Shown here piece by piece: positions 17,479 to 26,530 of a DNA stretch of 64,000 bases. Position 1 is the first letter of the stretch, and each line of letters begins with the position of its first letter. Below the pieces are notes generated by a model. The model saw only the letters and a program-made list of their open reading frames with translations, searched no databases and was not told the DNA's origin. A program made the position numbers and the translations under genes. Origin of the DNA: [Clostridium] asparagiforme DSM 15981. Lineage in GTDB: Bacteria; Bacillota; Clostridia; Lachnospirales; Lachnospiraceae. The DNA is taken from the NCBI GenBank assembly GCA_025149125.1, contig CP102272.1, positions 5,146,001 through 5,210,000 on the forward strand, in the 5' to 3' direction.

Positions 17479-18477
17479 AATCTCGTTCCACACGCCCTCG
17501 TCCACCGGAATGCCGTTTTTTAAGTTGTCCGCCCGGCATTCCAGAGTCAGCTGGCCGGTGTAGATAATCCGGTCCGTGCCCTGGGCCTTCCCGGAGGCCA
17601 ACAGATCTTTGACCGCGCCCTCCACGATGCGCTCCGCCGCCTCCTGCGTCACCAGGTTCCGGTAATCCACCGCGATAAACACCTGGGATACCCCATGCTC
17701 ATCCCCAGACAGTCTGCCTACCCCCGAAACCGTGTTGCCGTCGGACAGCACGCCCGCGAAAATGTCCAGCATGAAGGACAGGGCCGCCCCCTTCCAGTAT
17801 CCGGTGGGCAGAATCCGTTGGGATTTGATCACGCTGTCCGGGTCCCGGGTCAGATTGCCCGCGGTGTCAAAGCCGGCGTCGATTGCCATCTGCCGCCCCT
17901 GGAGACGGGCCAGCTCCAACGCTCCGTAGGAGAACTGGGACATGGCCATATCCGTGATCAGGTGCCCCTCCCTGCGGGGAAATGCAAACACCAGCGGGTT
18001 GTTGCCGATGCGGGAGTCCACGGCCCCCCAGGTGGGCATGTTGGGCATGGTGTTGGTGAAACAGACGGCCGCCATACCCGCGTCGCAGGCCTGATAGCCG
18101 TAGGTGGCCGCCCGCATCCAGTGGTTGGTGTTCCGCAGGGCCACCAGGCCGATGCCGTAGGATTTGGCCAGCTTGACGGCCTCCTCCATGGAAAACCAGG
18201 CGTTGGTGATGCCAAGGCCCAGATGGCCGTCCACCTGCTCCATCGCCCCCATGCGCACCGTCACCTCCGGCTCTGCCCCAGGCCTTACGATCCCCTCGTC
18301 AATATTGCGGATCAGCCGCGCGAACCGGTTGATGCCGTGGGTATACACGCCCTCCAGCGAGTTTCTCGCCATCTCGTGGGCCACCTTCTCCGCCTTTTTC
18401 TCCGGGCAGCCCCGCCCCGCCAACACCTGGCAGAGACAGGCCTTCACTTCCTCAAAGGGTAATCTGACTGTTCCCAT
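17464..18477 (-). CDS. dlgD: DlgD/YiaK-like 2,3-diketo-L-gulonate reductase (Ldh_2 family)
   Basis: NAD(P)H-linked oxidoreductase of the malate/L-lactate dehydrogenase 2 family. Blocks such as GVYTHGINRFARLI, GIGLVALRNTNHWMR, RIGNNPLVFAFP, FSYGALELARL, RILPTGYWKGAALSF and DEHGVSQVFIAVD closely match the DlgD type, which interconverts 2,3-diketo-L-gulonate and 3-dehydro-L-gulonate. The catalytic His is in THG. 337 residues, normal length. It is the last gene of the ABC operon and its start overlaps the isomerase gene by 26 bp. The context suggests catabolism of a uronate- or keto-aldonate-type sugar released from a glycan. Family firm, exact substrate inferred. Confidence 0.87.
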   Translation of the reverse strand: MGTVRLPFEEVKACLCQVLAGRGCPEKKAEKVAHEMARNSLEGVYTHGINRFARLIRNIDEGIVRPGAEPEVTVRMGAMEQVDGHLGLGITNAWFSMEEAVKLAKSYGIGLVALRNTNHWMRAATYGYQACDAGMAAVCFTNTMPNMPTWGAVDSRIGNNPLVFAFPRREGHLITDMAMSQFSYGALELARLQGRQMAIDAGFDTAGNLTRDPDSVIKSQRILPTGYWKGAALSFMLDIFAGVLSDGNTVSGVGRLSGDEHGVSQVFIAVDYRNLVTQEAAERIVEGAVKDLLASGKAQGTDRIIYTGQLTLECRADNLKNGIPVDEGVWNEISSLL

Positions 18478-19381
18478 TCTGTTCCACTCCCCTCATAAAT
18501 GATACAAAGCTATCAAGTTGTTCCTCGAATCCCACGCCCTGGCCTTCCAGGGCTGACTTCTCCCATTCCAGGGAGTAAAATCCCTGATATCCCCGGCCTT
18601 CCAGCCAGCGCACCGTGGACTCCACCGGGAGGATCCCCTGCCCGATGGGACAGTAAATGCGGCCGTTTTCCAAAGTGCGGCTGATGTCCTTGATGTGGAC
18701 ATGGTAGATTCGCTCCCCAATCATTTCCCAGGTTTTTCCAATCTCTTCCCCCATGTCCCAGGGGTGGATGATGTCAAGGAGCACGCCGATGTTGGACGGC
18801 ACGTCCTTTAATAGCCGCGCCAGGGTTCTTCCGTCCTTGGCTGAATCGTGGGTCTCGATGACCAGCCGGACGGGGGAATTTTCCAGGCGCTTTGAGGCGT
18901 ACTGCAGACCTTCTATGGCTATTTGGTCGGCTTGCGAGAGGTTTAACGAAGCTTGGGCCGGGATCAGGGGCCCCGAGGACAAATCCGGCGCCAGGCCCAG
19001 AGTCTCCGCGGGTAAATCCGGCGCTGGGCACAGAGTCTCCGAGGGCAAATCCGGCGCCGGCCCCATAAACACTCTCAGGCATGGCGCTTCCAGGAATTCC
19101 GCCAGCCGTACCATGTCCATCATGCGGTCCACTTCCTCCCGGACCGCGGCCGCCGTGGGTTGGTGGAACCGGGTGTAGGCGGTCAGGCAGGGCACCGCCA
19201 GTTTATGTTCCCGCACCAGTTCTCTCACGTGAGCGGCGTAGGAAAATGTGCTCTCAGGCGACACGTGGGCGTCGCCCCGGCCCCGGAGCTCGATTCCCTC
19301 CAGGCCGTGGGCCGACGCGATCTCCACCGCCTCCCCGATAGTCCTGTCCTGGACGGACAGCGTGGTATAACTCAATTTCAT
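18452..19381 (-). CDS. Sugar phosphate isomerase/epimerase (TIM barrel) with inserted repeats
   Basis: Xylose-isomerase-like TIM-barrel protein of 309 residues. Typical blocks are GLEGIELRGRG, LVIETHDSAKDG (Glu ligand), GVLLDIIHPWDMGE (Asp ligand), YHVHIKDISR (His) and GFYSLEWEKS (last Glu). Between the third strand (CLRVFMG) and the helix containing QIAIEGLQYAS is a ~35-residue insertion made of three ~11-residue repeats (APDLPSETL type). It probably forms a surface loop. The gene overlaps its upstream and downstream neighbours (4 and 26 bp), so it is translationally coupled. Likely converts the sugar made by the operon's glycan-active enzyme or feeds the DlgD-like enzyme. Confidence 0.86.
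   Translation of the reverse strand: MKLSYTTLSVQDRTIGEAVEIASAHGLEGIELRGRGDAHVSPESTFSYAAHVRELVREHKLAVPCLTAYTRFHQPTAAAVREEVDRMMDMVRLAEFLEAPCLRVFMGPAPDLPSETLCPAPDLPAETLGLAPDLSSGPLIPAQASLNLSQADQIAIEGLQYASKRLENSPVRLVIETHDSAKDGRTLARLLKDVPSNIGVLLDIIHPWDMGEEIGKTWEMIGERIYHVHIKDISRTLENGRIYCPIGQGILPVESTVRWLEGRGYQGFYSLEWEKSALEGQGVGFEEQLDSFVSFMRGVEQNGNSQITL
18971..19065. repeat. In-frame 33-bp tandem repeats within the isomerase gene
   Basis: AAATCCGGCGC recurs at 18981, 19014 and 19047, giving about three 11-codon units (APDL[PS][SA]ETL/GPL). The reading frame is kept. Confidence 0.8.
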
Positions 19382-22300
19382 AGAGCACCTCCCTGCAATA
19401 CGATCCGGTTGTTGGTCTTTGTAATCTCCTTCATCCGGTTTTCAGGATCCAGCTCCACCGAGCAGCCCGCCAGGTCGATTCCCCTGGTCCAGAGAGGAAT
19501 TTCCATCACCTTGGGATACAGGTCGTTTGGCGCAGGAATGGGCGGAACCTGGCTGCGGCGCAGGATTTCGCCGGAGGGACTCTTGAGCACCAGCTCCGTC
19601 TCCGCGCTCTCTGCGGCCCCGATGTTGTGCACCCGCACGCGGATGCAATCGTCCCGGATGATCACATCCTCCCGGTCCATGGCCAGGTCCGGGCGCTCCC
19701 AGTATCCGTTTTCCCGCTCCCTGAGGTCCAGCTCCAGAACGGTATGGCAGCCGGGTTTAAACACCACCGGCAGACCGCCCATCCACTCCAGTTCCATTTC
19801 CCGTTCCTCTGACTGTTCCATCACGCCGATCTCCGGCCCTGTGCCGGCCTTCACCGTCCATTTTCCGGGAATGATATCTTCCATAATCATGTGGGCGGTG
19901 ATGTCGTCGTCGGTCATGTTGAAGGCGGAGAGGCGTATTTTGTCCGGGGCCGCGTACGTTACCATGACGGCCACGTCCATTTCCTGGGAAGGTTTAAACT
20001 GCCAGCGGAAGTAGTGCCGCGGGTACAGGGAAAAACGCTCGTGTCCCACGCCGCCTATGCGGTCCTGCTGCATCACCGCGATGTCGATGACGCCCCGGTC
20101 CACCCACAGCTGACCGTCCGTATTGATGTATTCCCGCAGCGCGGCCTTGCGCAGAATATCCTCGTAGCGCTTTGCCGCGGCCTCCCCGATATCCGTTCCC
20201 GGGAAACGGTCCTGCTGCTGCTCGTAGAGGGCGGGATCGATGGGCTTTAAGTATTTTTCATCCCCGGTAAATTTCCACGCCGCGTAGAACAGGGGCCATT
20301 CCCTGGTCCGCTCGTGAACCTGGTCCTCGTCCGTGGTCACGTTGACCAGCACGTGGAGCCGCCCGTCGTAGTAGTGCTCCAGCATGGAATCCGCCATCTC
20401 CAGCACCAGCCTGCGCGCCTCCGGGGAACCGTTGTAGCGCACCAGCATGTAGGTGGGGTGGAACACGTGGAAGGAATCCGACGCGGAGTAATCCCAGGGC
20501 GCTTCCCGGGCAATGCGGGTGCCGGAATAGTAGCCCGACAGCACGTGGCGGTGGCCCTTCTCATTGTAGCCGGTCACATAGTGCAGGCCCCTGGCATTTT
20601 CCATGGCCCGCTCCATGTATTTGGGAGAGCCCGGGAACAGAGTCAGACACTGGCCCAGACACTGGATTCCCTCCTCCAGGGTGTGAAGCTGGTCCGTCTG
20701 GATGGCGCACAGTCCGTTGGCGAACATACCCTGGTCGTAAAATGCCTCCATCTCCCGGGCAAGGGAGTCCCCGATCTTCTCCGGCATGCAGCCCGCCATA
20801 GCCGGCCCCGGCCACCAGGCCGTCAGGTCGCCGTCGTCGGAAAGGCCGCCGCCGAACTCGCCGTTTTCGATCTGTCGCTTGTCGATCCACCAGCGGATGT
20901 AGCGTTTCACGTACCCCATGTACTCTGTCTGCCGCCAGGCCCAGAGCGGGATGCCCTCGGGGCAGCGGGAGAAGGCAGATTCCGGCGGATTGGTTTTGAA
21001 TTTATCGTACCAGTATTCCCGGGCCAGACGGTGATCCGGGCACACCCGCAGCAGATCGGTCAGGTCGGCCTTAAACCGGTTGAACAGATTGAAATGCTCG
21101 TTGGAGGGATTTTCCTCCACCAGGTTTGCGTAATTGTCCTTTACCTGGATCCAGCGGTCTTCTATGTGCTCTTTCTTCGCTTCTTCGCAGGGTTTGTAGG
21201 TCACTTCCATGGAAATATTTTCCATATATTCCGAAGAAATCTGGGTTGACCAGGCGATCTGCACGTACAGGGCGTTCCCTTCGGGCAGGATACGGTCCCT
21301 GGTGTCCAGCCAGATTTCCTTGGCGGCGCCGGGGAGAACGGCGAAGGTGAAGTTTATCAGGTTCCGGTAAATCCACAGCGGGTCCTTCACCTGAACATTG
21401 ACCAGCACGTACCGGCCGTGATCCGGCGCGCAGTTGAGGGGCGGGAGGTGAAGCAAAAGACCGTCCATGCCGGCGCCGGCCGGCTGATGGTAAGGGAGCA
21501 TGTAGTGGGCTATGGGGAGGGCTTGGGACGGCGGGAGGAGCGGGGAGGCGGGGAGAACATAGCCCGCGGGGCCGCTCGCCGGGACCTCTGCGGGGCCGCT
21601 CGCCGGGACCTCCGCTGGGCCGCTCGCCGGGACCTCCGCGGAGCCGCTCGCCGGAACCTCCGCTGAGCCGTTCGCCGGGACCTCCGAGGAACCGCTCGCC
21701 AAATCCCCCGCAAAGCACCGCCTCTCATCCGCCGCAAATCTCCCGGCCACAAACGCCCTGACCCCGTCAAAGCATTCCGGCCCCATTTTCCCGTCGTCCG
21801 GCGCGAACCGGAACATTTCCCTGGCCGCGCCCTCCGGAGCCACGCCAGGCTCCACCTGGAGCAGGGTGATATCCCCGATTGGCTCCTCGATCACGTCGTT
21901 GGTGAAGGTGATGTCCACATTCCGCACCGGTTCCGCCAGCCGGAGCACGCTGCGCTCGCAGGACTCCCGGCGCACCTTCAGCTGCTCCTCCATGCGCCCG
22001 TGAATCCGCAGCTGGCCCGCGGCGGAGCCGGAAATCTCGATGTGGTTGAAATATGCGTCCTTTACCGGCTGGAACGTAATCTCCTTACCGGAGACGGAAT
22101 AGCAGTCCCAGTCCGGCAGCACAAAATAATCGGTTCTACCCGGCAGCCCGGACCGGTTATAGACGCCCGGCCAGGTGGTCTCCCGGATTCCGTCGCAGCC
22201 CTTCCACCACCAACGCTTGTGATCCCAGGCGTCGTGAATCTCCACCTTACGGACCGCCGTGGCCGGATGGGTCAGCGCCGCGGGCATTTCCCCGGCGTCG

Positions 22301-23043
22301 AAGCCAAAGCGCCTCTGCCACTCCCGGTTCCAGCGCTCCTCCCTCAGATCCCGCGCCGGAAGCTTTGCAAGCGCAGACATCTCCAGACGGCTCACCGCCC
22401 GCACTTCCCCGTCCGTCAGCATGCGGTCGAACACCGTGATCTCGTCAAAGTCCCCAGTGCGCATGTAATTGTAGCTGGACTGCACCTGGGCGTTGCTGAT
22501 CACCCGGGAGTGGGTGCCGAACTGGTCCAGCCCCGCGTATAAGAGCGCCTCCCGATCCAGCTTTGCCGCCAGCTCCCCGTCGATATAGAGCCGCACGCCC
22601 ACGGTCTCGTCCCAGGAAAAGGCCACGTGGAACCACTGGTCCGGCTCCGGCAGCGCCTCAAACCGGTGGGATACCCGCAGACGGCTCAGGTTGACGTCCG
22701 TCACAAAAGCGTCGATGCCGTGCCCGTTGTAATCGATTCGCATAAACAGCGCGTCCCAGCTGGAATGATCCGCAAAGGACACCCGAAACAGTGGAAATTC
22801 CGTCGGCCCCAGGGGCGTCCTGCTACGCCAGAAAAAGGACACGGTCCCTCTCTGGGAATACAGGTTGCCCGGCGCCCAGTAGGCCAGAAGCTGAGTGGGC
22901 AGGCAGCGCAGCGCCTTCCCCTTCCGCCCGTCCCCGATCACTTCCACATCCTTAAAAAAGTTGGGTTCCGGGTTGCCTGCCGCAATCTCCGGCACGCTCC
23001 CCTGCTCTCCCGACAGATAAAACAATATTCCCTCATTTTTCAT
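19378..23043 (-). CDS. Large LamG / alpha-toroid / CARDB-like protein, probable glycan-active enzyme
   Basis: A 1221-residue protein with no signal peptide. Residues ~35-215 are a LamG/concanavalin-like lectin fold (GTVSFFWRS, WFHVAFSWD, VRLYIDGELAAKLD). Residues ~250-440 look like beta-sandwich (NHIEISGSAAGQLRIHGR). Residues ~440-495 hold five to six 8-residue repeats (GPAEVPAS). Residues ~660-1000 are rich in helices and aromatic residues (WWPGPAMAG, HVLSGYYSGTR, HVFHPTYMLVRYNG), like the alpha/alpha toroid of polysaccharide lyases and some glycosidases. The C-terminus (~1110-1215) looks like a CARDB/Ig-type domain (VRVHNIGAAESAE). It lies between the ABC permeases and the isomerase, with 12 bp and -4 bp spacings. 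I infer it processes an imported oligosaccharide; no catalytic residues can be assigned. Confidence 0.7.
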   Translation of the reverse strand: MKNEGILFYLSGEQGSVPEIAAGNPEPNFFKDVEVIGDGRKGKALRCLPTQLLAYWAPGNLYSQRGTVSFFWRSRTPLGPTEFPLFRVSFADHSSWDALFMRIDYNGHGIDAFVTDVNLSRLRVSHRFEALPEPDQWFHVAFSWDETVGVRLYIDGELAAKLDREALLYAGLDQFGTHSRVISNAQVQSSYNYMRTGDFDEITVFDRMLTDGEVRAVSRLEMSALAKLPARDLREERWNREWQRRFGFDAGEMPAALTHPATAVRKVEIHDAWDHKRWWWKGCDGIRETTWPGVYNRSGLPGRTDYFVLPDWDCYSVSGKEITFQPVKDAYFNHIEISGSAAGQLRIHGRMEEQLKVRRESCERSVLRLAEPVRNVDITFTNDVIEEPIGDITLLQVEPGVAPEGAAREMFRFAPDDGKMGPECFDGVRAFVAGRFAADERRCFAGDLASGSSEVPANGSAEVPASGSAEVPASGPAEVPASGPAEVPASGPAGYVLPASPLLPPSQALPIAHYMLPYHQPAGAGMDGLLLHLPPLNCAPDHGRYVLVNVQVKDPLWIYRNLINFTFAVLPGAAKEIWLDTRDRILPEGNALYVQIAWSTQISSEYMENISMEVTYKPCEEAKKEHIEDRWIQVKDNYANLVEENPSNEHFNLFNRFKADLTDLLRVCPDHRLAREYWYDKFKTNPPESAFSRCPEGIPLWAWRQTEYMGYVKRYIRWWIDKRQIENGEFGGGLSDDGDLTAWWPGPAMAGCMPEKIGDSLAREMEAFYDQGMFANGLCAIQTDQLHTLEEGIQCLGQCLTLFPGSPKYMERAMENARGLHYVTGYNEKGHRHVLSGYYSGTRIAREAPWDYSASDSFHVFHPTYMLVRYNGSPEARRLVLEMADSMLEHYYDGRLHVLVNVTTDEDQVHERTREWPLFYAAWKFTGDEKYLKPIDPALYEQQQDRFPGTDIGEAAAKRYEDILRKAALREYINTDGQLWVDRGVIDIAVMQQDRIGGVGHERFSLYPRHYFRWQFKPSQEMDVAVMVTYAAPDKIRLSAFNMTDDDITAHMIMEDIIPGKWTVKAGTGPEIGVMEQSEEREMELEWMGGLPVVFKPGCHTVLELDLRERENGYWERPDLAMDREDVIIRDDCIRVRVHNIGAAESAETELVLKSPSGEILRRSQVPPIPAPNDLYPKVMEIPLWTRGIDLAGCSVELDPENRMKEITKTNNRIVLQGGAL
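21566..21702. repeat. In-frame 24-bp tandem repeats within the large LamG/toroid gene
   Basis: About five copies of a GC-rich 24-bp unit (GCTCGCCGGGACCTC core) encode repeated GPAEVPAS/GSAEVPAS. They are coding repeats and not a CRISPR array. Confidence 0.85.
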
Positions 23044-23055
23044 AATAATCTCCCC

Positions 23056-23907
23056 CTAACCCTTGATCCCGGATGTGGCGATCCCATCCACGAAATACTT
23101 CTGCGCGCAGAAGAACAGGATAAACAGCGGAATAATGGAGCAGACCGACATGGCCATGACCTCGTTCCACTTCACCGCCTCCGTGGACGCGTCGATGGAC
23201 AGCCGCAGCCCCAGCGACAAGGTAAATTTTTTCGGCGAATTGATGAAAATAAACTGGTTGTAAAAATCATTCCACGTCCACAAAAACTGGAACAGTCCGG
23301 CCGAGAACAGCGCGGGCTTTAGCAGCGGCACCAGGATGTGGATCAGAATCTGGAAGGAGCTGCAGCCGTCGATCTTTGCCGACTCGTCCAGGGTGGACGG
23401 CACGTTCCGCAGAAACTGAATGATCATAAAGATGAAAAACGGGTAGACGGCGAACAGCGCCGGTACCAGAAACGGCAGGTAGCTGTCCAGCCAGCCCAGG
23501 TTCTTAAACAGCATGAACCGCGGAATAATGATCACCGTGTTGGGCAGCATCAGCGTGGAGATCAGCACCGGAAACAGAATTTTCTTGCCCGGGAAGTCGA
23601 ACCGCGCGAACCCGTAGGCCGTCAGCGTGCAGGAAACCACCGTGAAGGCCACCACCGGAATCACCAGCTTAAAGGTGTTTAGGAAAAAATTGGTAAATGT
23701 CACCACGCCGGTGGCCCCGCTCTTCCAGCCGTTGGTATAGTTCTCCCCGTGCCACAGCTTTGGCAGCAGCTTGGTGGAGGTGAAAATTTCATTGGTGTCC
23801 TTGAACGAGGCGAACACCATAAATACCACCGGGTAGATCAGAACAACGCCCACCACAATCAGGATCAGATGGCGGATCAGCGCCGCCCTGGAAGCCTTAT
23901 CCATCAT
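23056..23907 (-). CDS. Carbohydrate ABC transporter permease, MalG type
   Basis: Inner membrane component of an importer for sugars or oligosaccharides. 283 residues, about six membrane helices. The EAA loop that docks on the ATPase is LDESAKIDGCSSFQILIHILVPLLKPAL. The start ATG overlaps the stop codon of the upstream permease (ATGA) and follows GGGGGAG. No ATP-binding subunit is encoded here, as is common in Clostridia where a shared MsmX-like ATPase serves several importers. Confidence 0.94.
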   Translation of the reverse strand: MMDKASRAALIRHLILIVVGVVLIYPVVFMVFASFKDTNEIFTSTKLLPKLWHGENYTNGWKSGATGVVTFTNFFLNTFKLVIPVVAFTVVSCTLTAYGFARFDFPGKKILFPVLISTLMLPNTVIIIPRFMLFKNLGWLDSYLPFLVPALFAVYPFFIFMIIQFLRNVPSTLDESAKIDGCSSFQILIHILVPLLKPALFSAGLFQFLWTWNDFYNQFIFINSPKKFTLSLGLRLSIDASTEAVKWNEVMAMSVCSIIPLFILFFCAQKYFVDGIATSGIKG

Positions 23908-24806
23908 TTTTTGCTCCCCCCTTCGTCCGCATAATAAACCCAGGCGTCCGACGATTTGAACACCAGAAGCGTCAGCGCCAGAATCACCAGGAACAGGATC
24001 CAGGACTCCGCACAGGCGTAACCCACCTTGTAGAACCGGAACGCGTCGTCGTACAGCTTCATGCCGATTATGTAAGTCCGCTTCATGGGCCCGCCGCCCG
24101 TGATCACAAACGCCGAGGTGAAGTTCTGCAGCGCCTGGATGGACTGCATGATCAGATTGAAAAATACCACGGAGCTGATCTGCGGCAGCGTGATATGCAG
24201 AAACTGGTTCCATTTCCCGCTCCCGTCAATGGAAGCCGCCTCGTAGAGCTCCGCCGGAATCCCTTTCAGCGCAGCCAGGAAAATGACCATGGCCGAACCG
24301 AACTGCCACACCTGCAAGAGGCTCAGGGTGATCAGCGCCAGCTTCGCATCCGTCAGCCAGTTCACCGGCCCCAGGCCCAGGAGTCCGATAAAATGGTTGA
24401 TCATCCCGTCCTTCATGAAGATCACCCGCCAGAGCACGGACACGGCCACGCTTCCGCCCAGAATGGACGGCAGATAATACAGGCTGCGGTAAATGCCGAT
24501 CCCTTTGATTTTGGCGTTCAGCAGGATCGCGATGAACAGTGCGAAGGCCAGCTTCAGCGGCACGGAAAGCAGCGCGTAGAAGCCGGTGATCTTCATGGTG
24601 GACAGGAATTGTTTGTCCGTGGTAAACAGCGTCAGATAATTTTTCAGCCCCACAAACTGCGGCTGGTTTAACAGCGTATAATCCGTAAACGAATAGCAGA
24701 GGGATGCGATAAACGGATACAGCTGGAAGATCAGAAAACCCAGCAGCCACGGAGCGATGTAGAGAAGTCCTACATACCGTTTGGATTTCATCTTGTTCGA
24801 AATCAT
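23904..24806 (-). CDS. Carbohydrate ABC transporter permease, MalF/LplB type
   Basis: Partner permease of the MalG-type protein. 300 residues; N-terminal start RYVGLLYIAPWLLGFLIFQLYPF is typical of the family. The EAA loop is LYEAASIDGSGKWNQFLHITLPQIS. ATG follows GGAGG. The gap to the binding-protein gene upstream (235 bp) contains a 36-bp duplicated hairpin unit, which may lower downstream expression relative to the binding protein. Confidence 0.94.
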   Translation of the reverse strand: MISNKMKSKRYVGLLYIAPWLLGFLIFQLYPFIASLCYSFTDYTLLNQPQFVGLKNYLTLFTTDKQFLSTMKITGFYALLSVPLKLAFALFIAILLNAKIKGIGIYRSLYYLPSILGGSVAVSVLWRVIFMKDGMINHFIGLLGLGPVNWLTDAKLALITLSLLQVWQFGSAMVIFLAALKGIPAELYEAASIDGSGKWNQFLHITLPQISSVVFFNLIMQSIQALQNFTSAFVITGGGPMKRTYIIGMKLYDDAFRFYKVGYACAESWILFLVILALTLLVFKSSDAWVYYADEGGSKK

Positions 24807-24875
24807 AGTTCCTCCATTCCCCGGACTTAAACTGGGAGCAATCCCTGAGGCAATCCGGCGTTAATTCCATTCTGT

Positions 24876-24952
24876 AATCGCCCGCGGACTGCGCCTGCGG
24901 CCCATTACACTCAAGCAATCGCCCGCGGGCTGCGCCAGCGGCCCATTACACT
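24876..24952. repeat. Duplicated 36-bp unit between binding protein and permeases
   Basis: Two direct copies (24876-24911 and 24917-24952) differ at two or three bases. Each starts AATCGCCCGCGG, ends CGGCCCATTACACT and contains GC-rich self-complementary parts. They lie between the binding-protein gene and the permeases. They may act as a processing site or partial terminator that keeps binding protein in excess. Confidence 0.75.
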
Positions 24953-25041
24953 ACTCATTAAAAAACGATGTTTTTGTCAGGAACATCGGAAACCTGTTAA
25001 TGCTTATGCCGGATCACTCAAACCTGCATCCGGCAACTCTG

Positions 25042-26442
25042 TCAGGACTGCGCCGAGGAAGCGACGATCTGGTCGATGCGGCTGATCACCTCGTCCGCGG
25101 CCTCTTCCATAGATCCATACTGTTTGTATGCAATTTTCTGCATGATCTCCGTCATCATGGCCTCCACCTCGGAGTTGTTGGACCACGCGTTCACCACGTT
25201 TCCGGAATTTTCCAGGGAATATACCACGTTCTCCATGGCGGACTCGTCCAAAAGCGCTTTCTCCTCACAGAAGGCGCGAAGGCTCTCTCTGGCGGGCACG
25301 GAGTAGGTGTCCTTCAAGAGCTCGGCTCCCTCCTCGGAGTTGAACATAAAGCTCAGGAACTTAGCGGCCGCCTCCGGGTTTTCGCACTTTCCGTTTACCG
25401 CAAACAAGGTGGTGGGACGGACCTCGATGCCGGATTCCTTGCTGTTCTCCATCTGAGGCAGCACATAGCCGGAGGTGGTGTAATTGCCGCTCTCGTCGGC
25501 CCGTCTGGCGGAGGCGTCCGTCATAACGGAGGTTCTGCCCAGAATCATGAACATCTGACGGTTCAGCCAGGTGGGGTTCTGGGTCATGGAGTTCTCATAG
25601 ATTCCCGCCTCCTCGATGGGCTGGAAAATCCCCTTCTCGAACAGGGTGTTCACCAGTCCCAGGGCCTCGGCCAGCTCTTCCCTGGTCACGCCCACGGTGC
25701 CGTCGTCGTTGATGAACTGTTTGCCGGTCAGCTGGCGCAGGTAAACTCTGGCGTAGTACAGGGCGGCCTGCTTGCTGTCCACGCAGCAAAGGTACTGGCT
25801 GGAATCCGCCGCATGCACCTTCTCACCCAGAGCGATCAGGTCGTCCCAGGTAAAGGTCTTGTCGGCGGGATCGAAGCCGTACTCCGCCAGCTTCTCCGTA
25901 TCCACCAGGGACCCCATTCCATTCACGCCTGCCGGGACAAAGAAGGTTCCGTTGTCGAACTTACAGAAATTGTCAATAATGTAGGCGTCCATATCGTCCA
26001 GTCCCAGATCGGCGTAACCGCTTAAATCCGCAAAGAAATCTCCCTGCGCCATAATGCTGGACACCCAGGGCTGGTCCACGGCCATGATATCCGCAGCCGC
26101 GCCGGACGTGAGCTGCATGGTGAACTTATCGCGGTAGTCCGCAAATGCCGAATACTCCGGTTCAATGACGATGTCTGGGTTAGCCTTCTGGAACGCGTCG
26201 ATCACAGCCAGAATCCGCTCATGTCTGGAGTCCCCGCCCCACCAGGACATTCTCAGGGTAACCGTCTCCCCGGGCGCCTCGCCGGGCTTCTCCCCCTCTG
26301 TCTGGGCCGCCGCTGTGGTGTTCTCAGCCCCCGCCGCCGTGGTGGGCTCCGCCGTCTTTCCGGAGCCGGAGCACCCGGCCAGGCTCCCCGCCAGCATACC
26401 TGCCGCCATAAACGCTGCGATCAATCGTTTGTGTTTTCTCAT
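25042..26442 (-). CDS. Extracellular sugar-binding lipoprotein (family 1)
   Basis: Captures the sugar outside the cell and hands it to the two permeases. 466 residues with a lipoprotein signal peptide ending LAGSLAGC, so it is anchored by lipid on Cys24. A Thr/Ala/Glu-rich linker is followed by a family 1 solute-binding domain (VTLRMSWWGGDSRHERILAVIDAFQKANPDI-like start, then FTMQLTSGAAADIMAVDQPW). ATG follows GGGAGG. It is the first gene of the operon, with a promoter at 26488-26516. The likely ligand is an oligosaccharide, judged by family and by the enzymes encoded downstream. Confidence 0.95.
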   Translation of the reverse strand: MRKHKRLIAAFMAAGMLAGSLAGCSGSGKTAEPTTAAGAENTTAAAQTEGEKPGEAPGETVTLRMSWWGGDSRHERILAVIDAFQKANPDIVIEPEYSAFADYRDKFTMQLTSGAAADIMAVDQPWVSSIMAQGDFFADLSGYADLGLDDMDAYIIDNFCKFDNGTFFVPAGVNGMGSLVDTEKLAEYGFDPADKTFTWDDLIALGEKVHAADSSQYLCCVDSKQAALYYARVYLRQLTGKQFINDDGTVGVTREELAEALGLVNTLFEKGIFQPIEEAGIYENSMTQNPTWLNRQMFMILGRTSVMTDASARRADESGNYTTSGYVLPQMENSKESGIEVRPTTLFAVNGKCENPEAAAKFLSFMFNSEEGAELLKDTYSVPARESLRAFCEEKALLDESAMENVVYSLENSGNVVNAWSNNSEVEAMMTEIMQKIAYKQYGSMEEAADEVISRIDQIVASSAQS

Positions 26443-26487
26443 GATAACCTCCCTCTCTGATTTGGTCGTGACATTTTTTGTAACTCT

Positions 26488-26516
26488 ATTGTATCATTGG
26501 CAAAATCTTCACACAA
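26488..26516 (-). promoter_or_regulatory. Promoter of the carbohydrate ABC operon
   Basis: On the minus strand TTGTGT, 17 nt, TACAAT. The weak -35 box fits an activated promoter. Two TGATACTTTTTT repeats lie just upstream of it. Confidence 0.6.
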
Positions 26517-26530
26517 CAACCTCCAAATTC

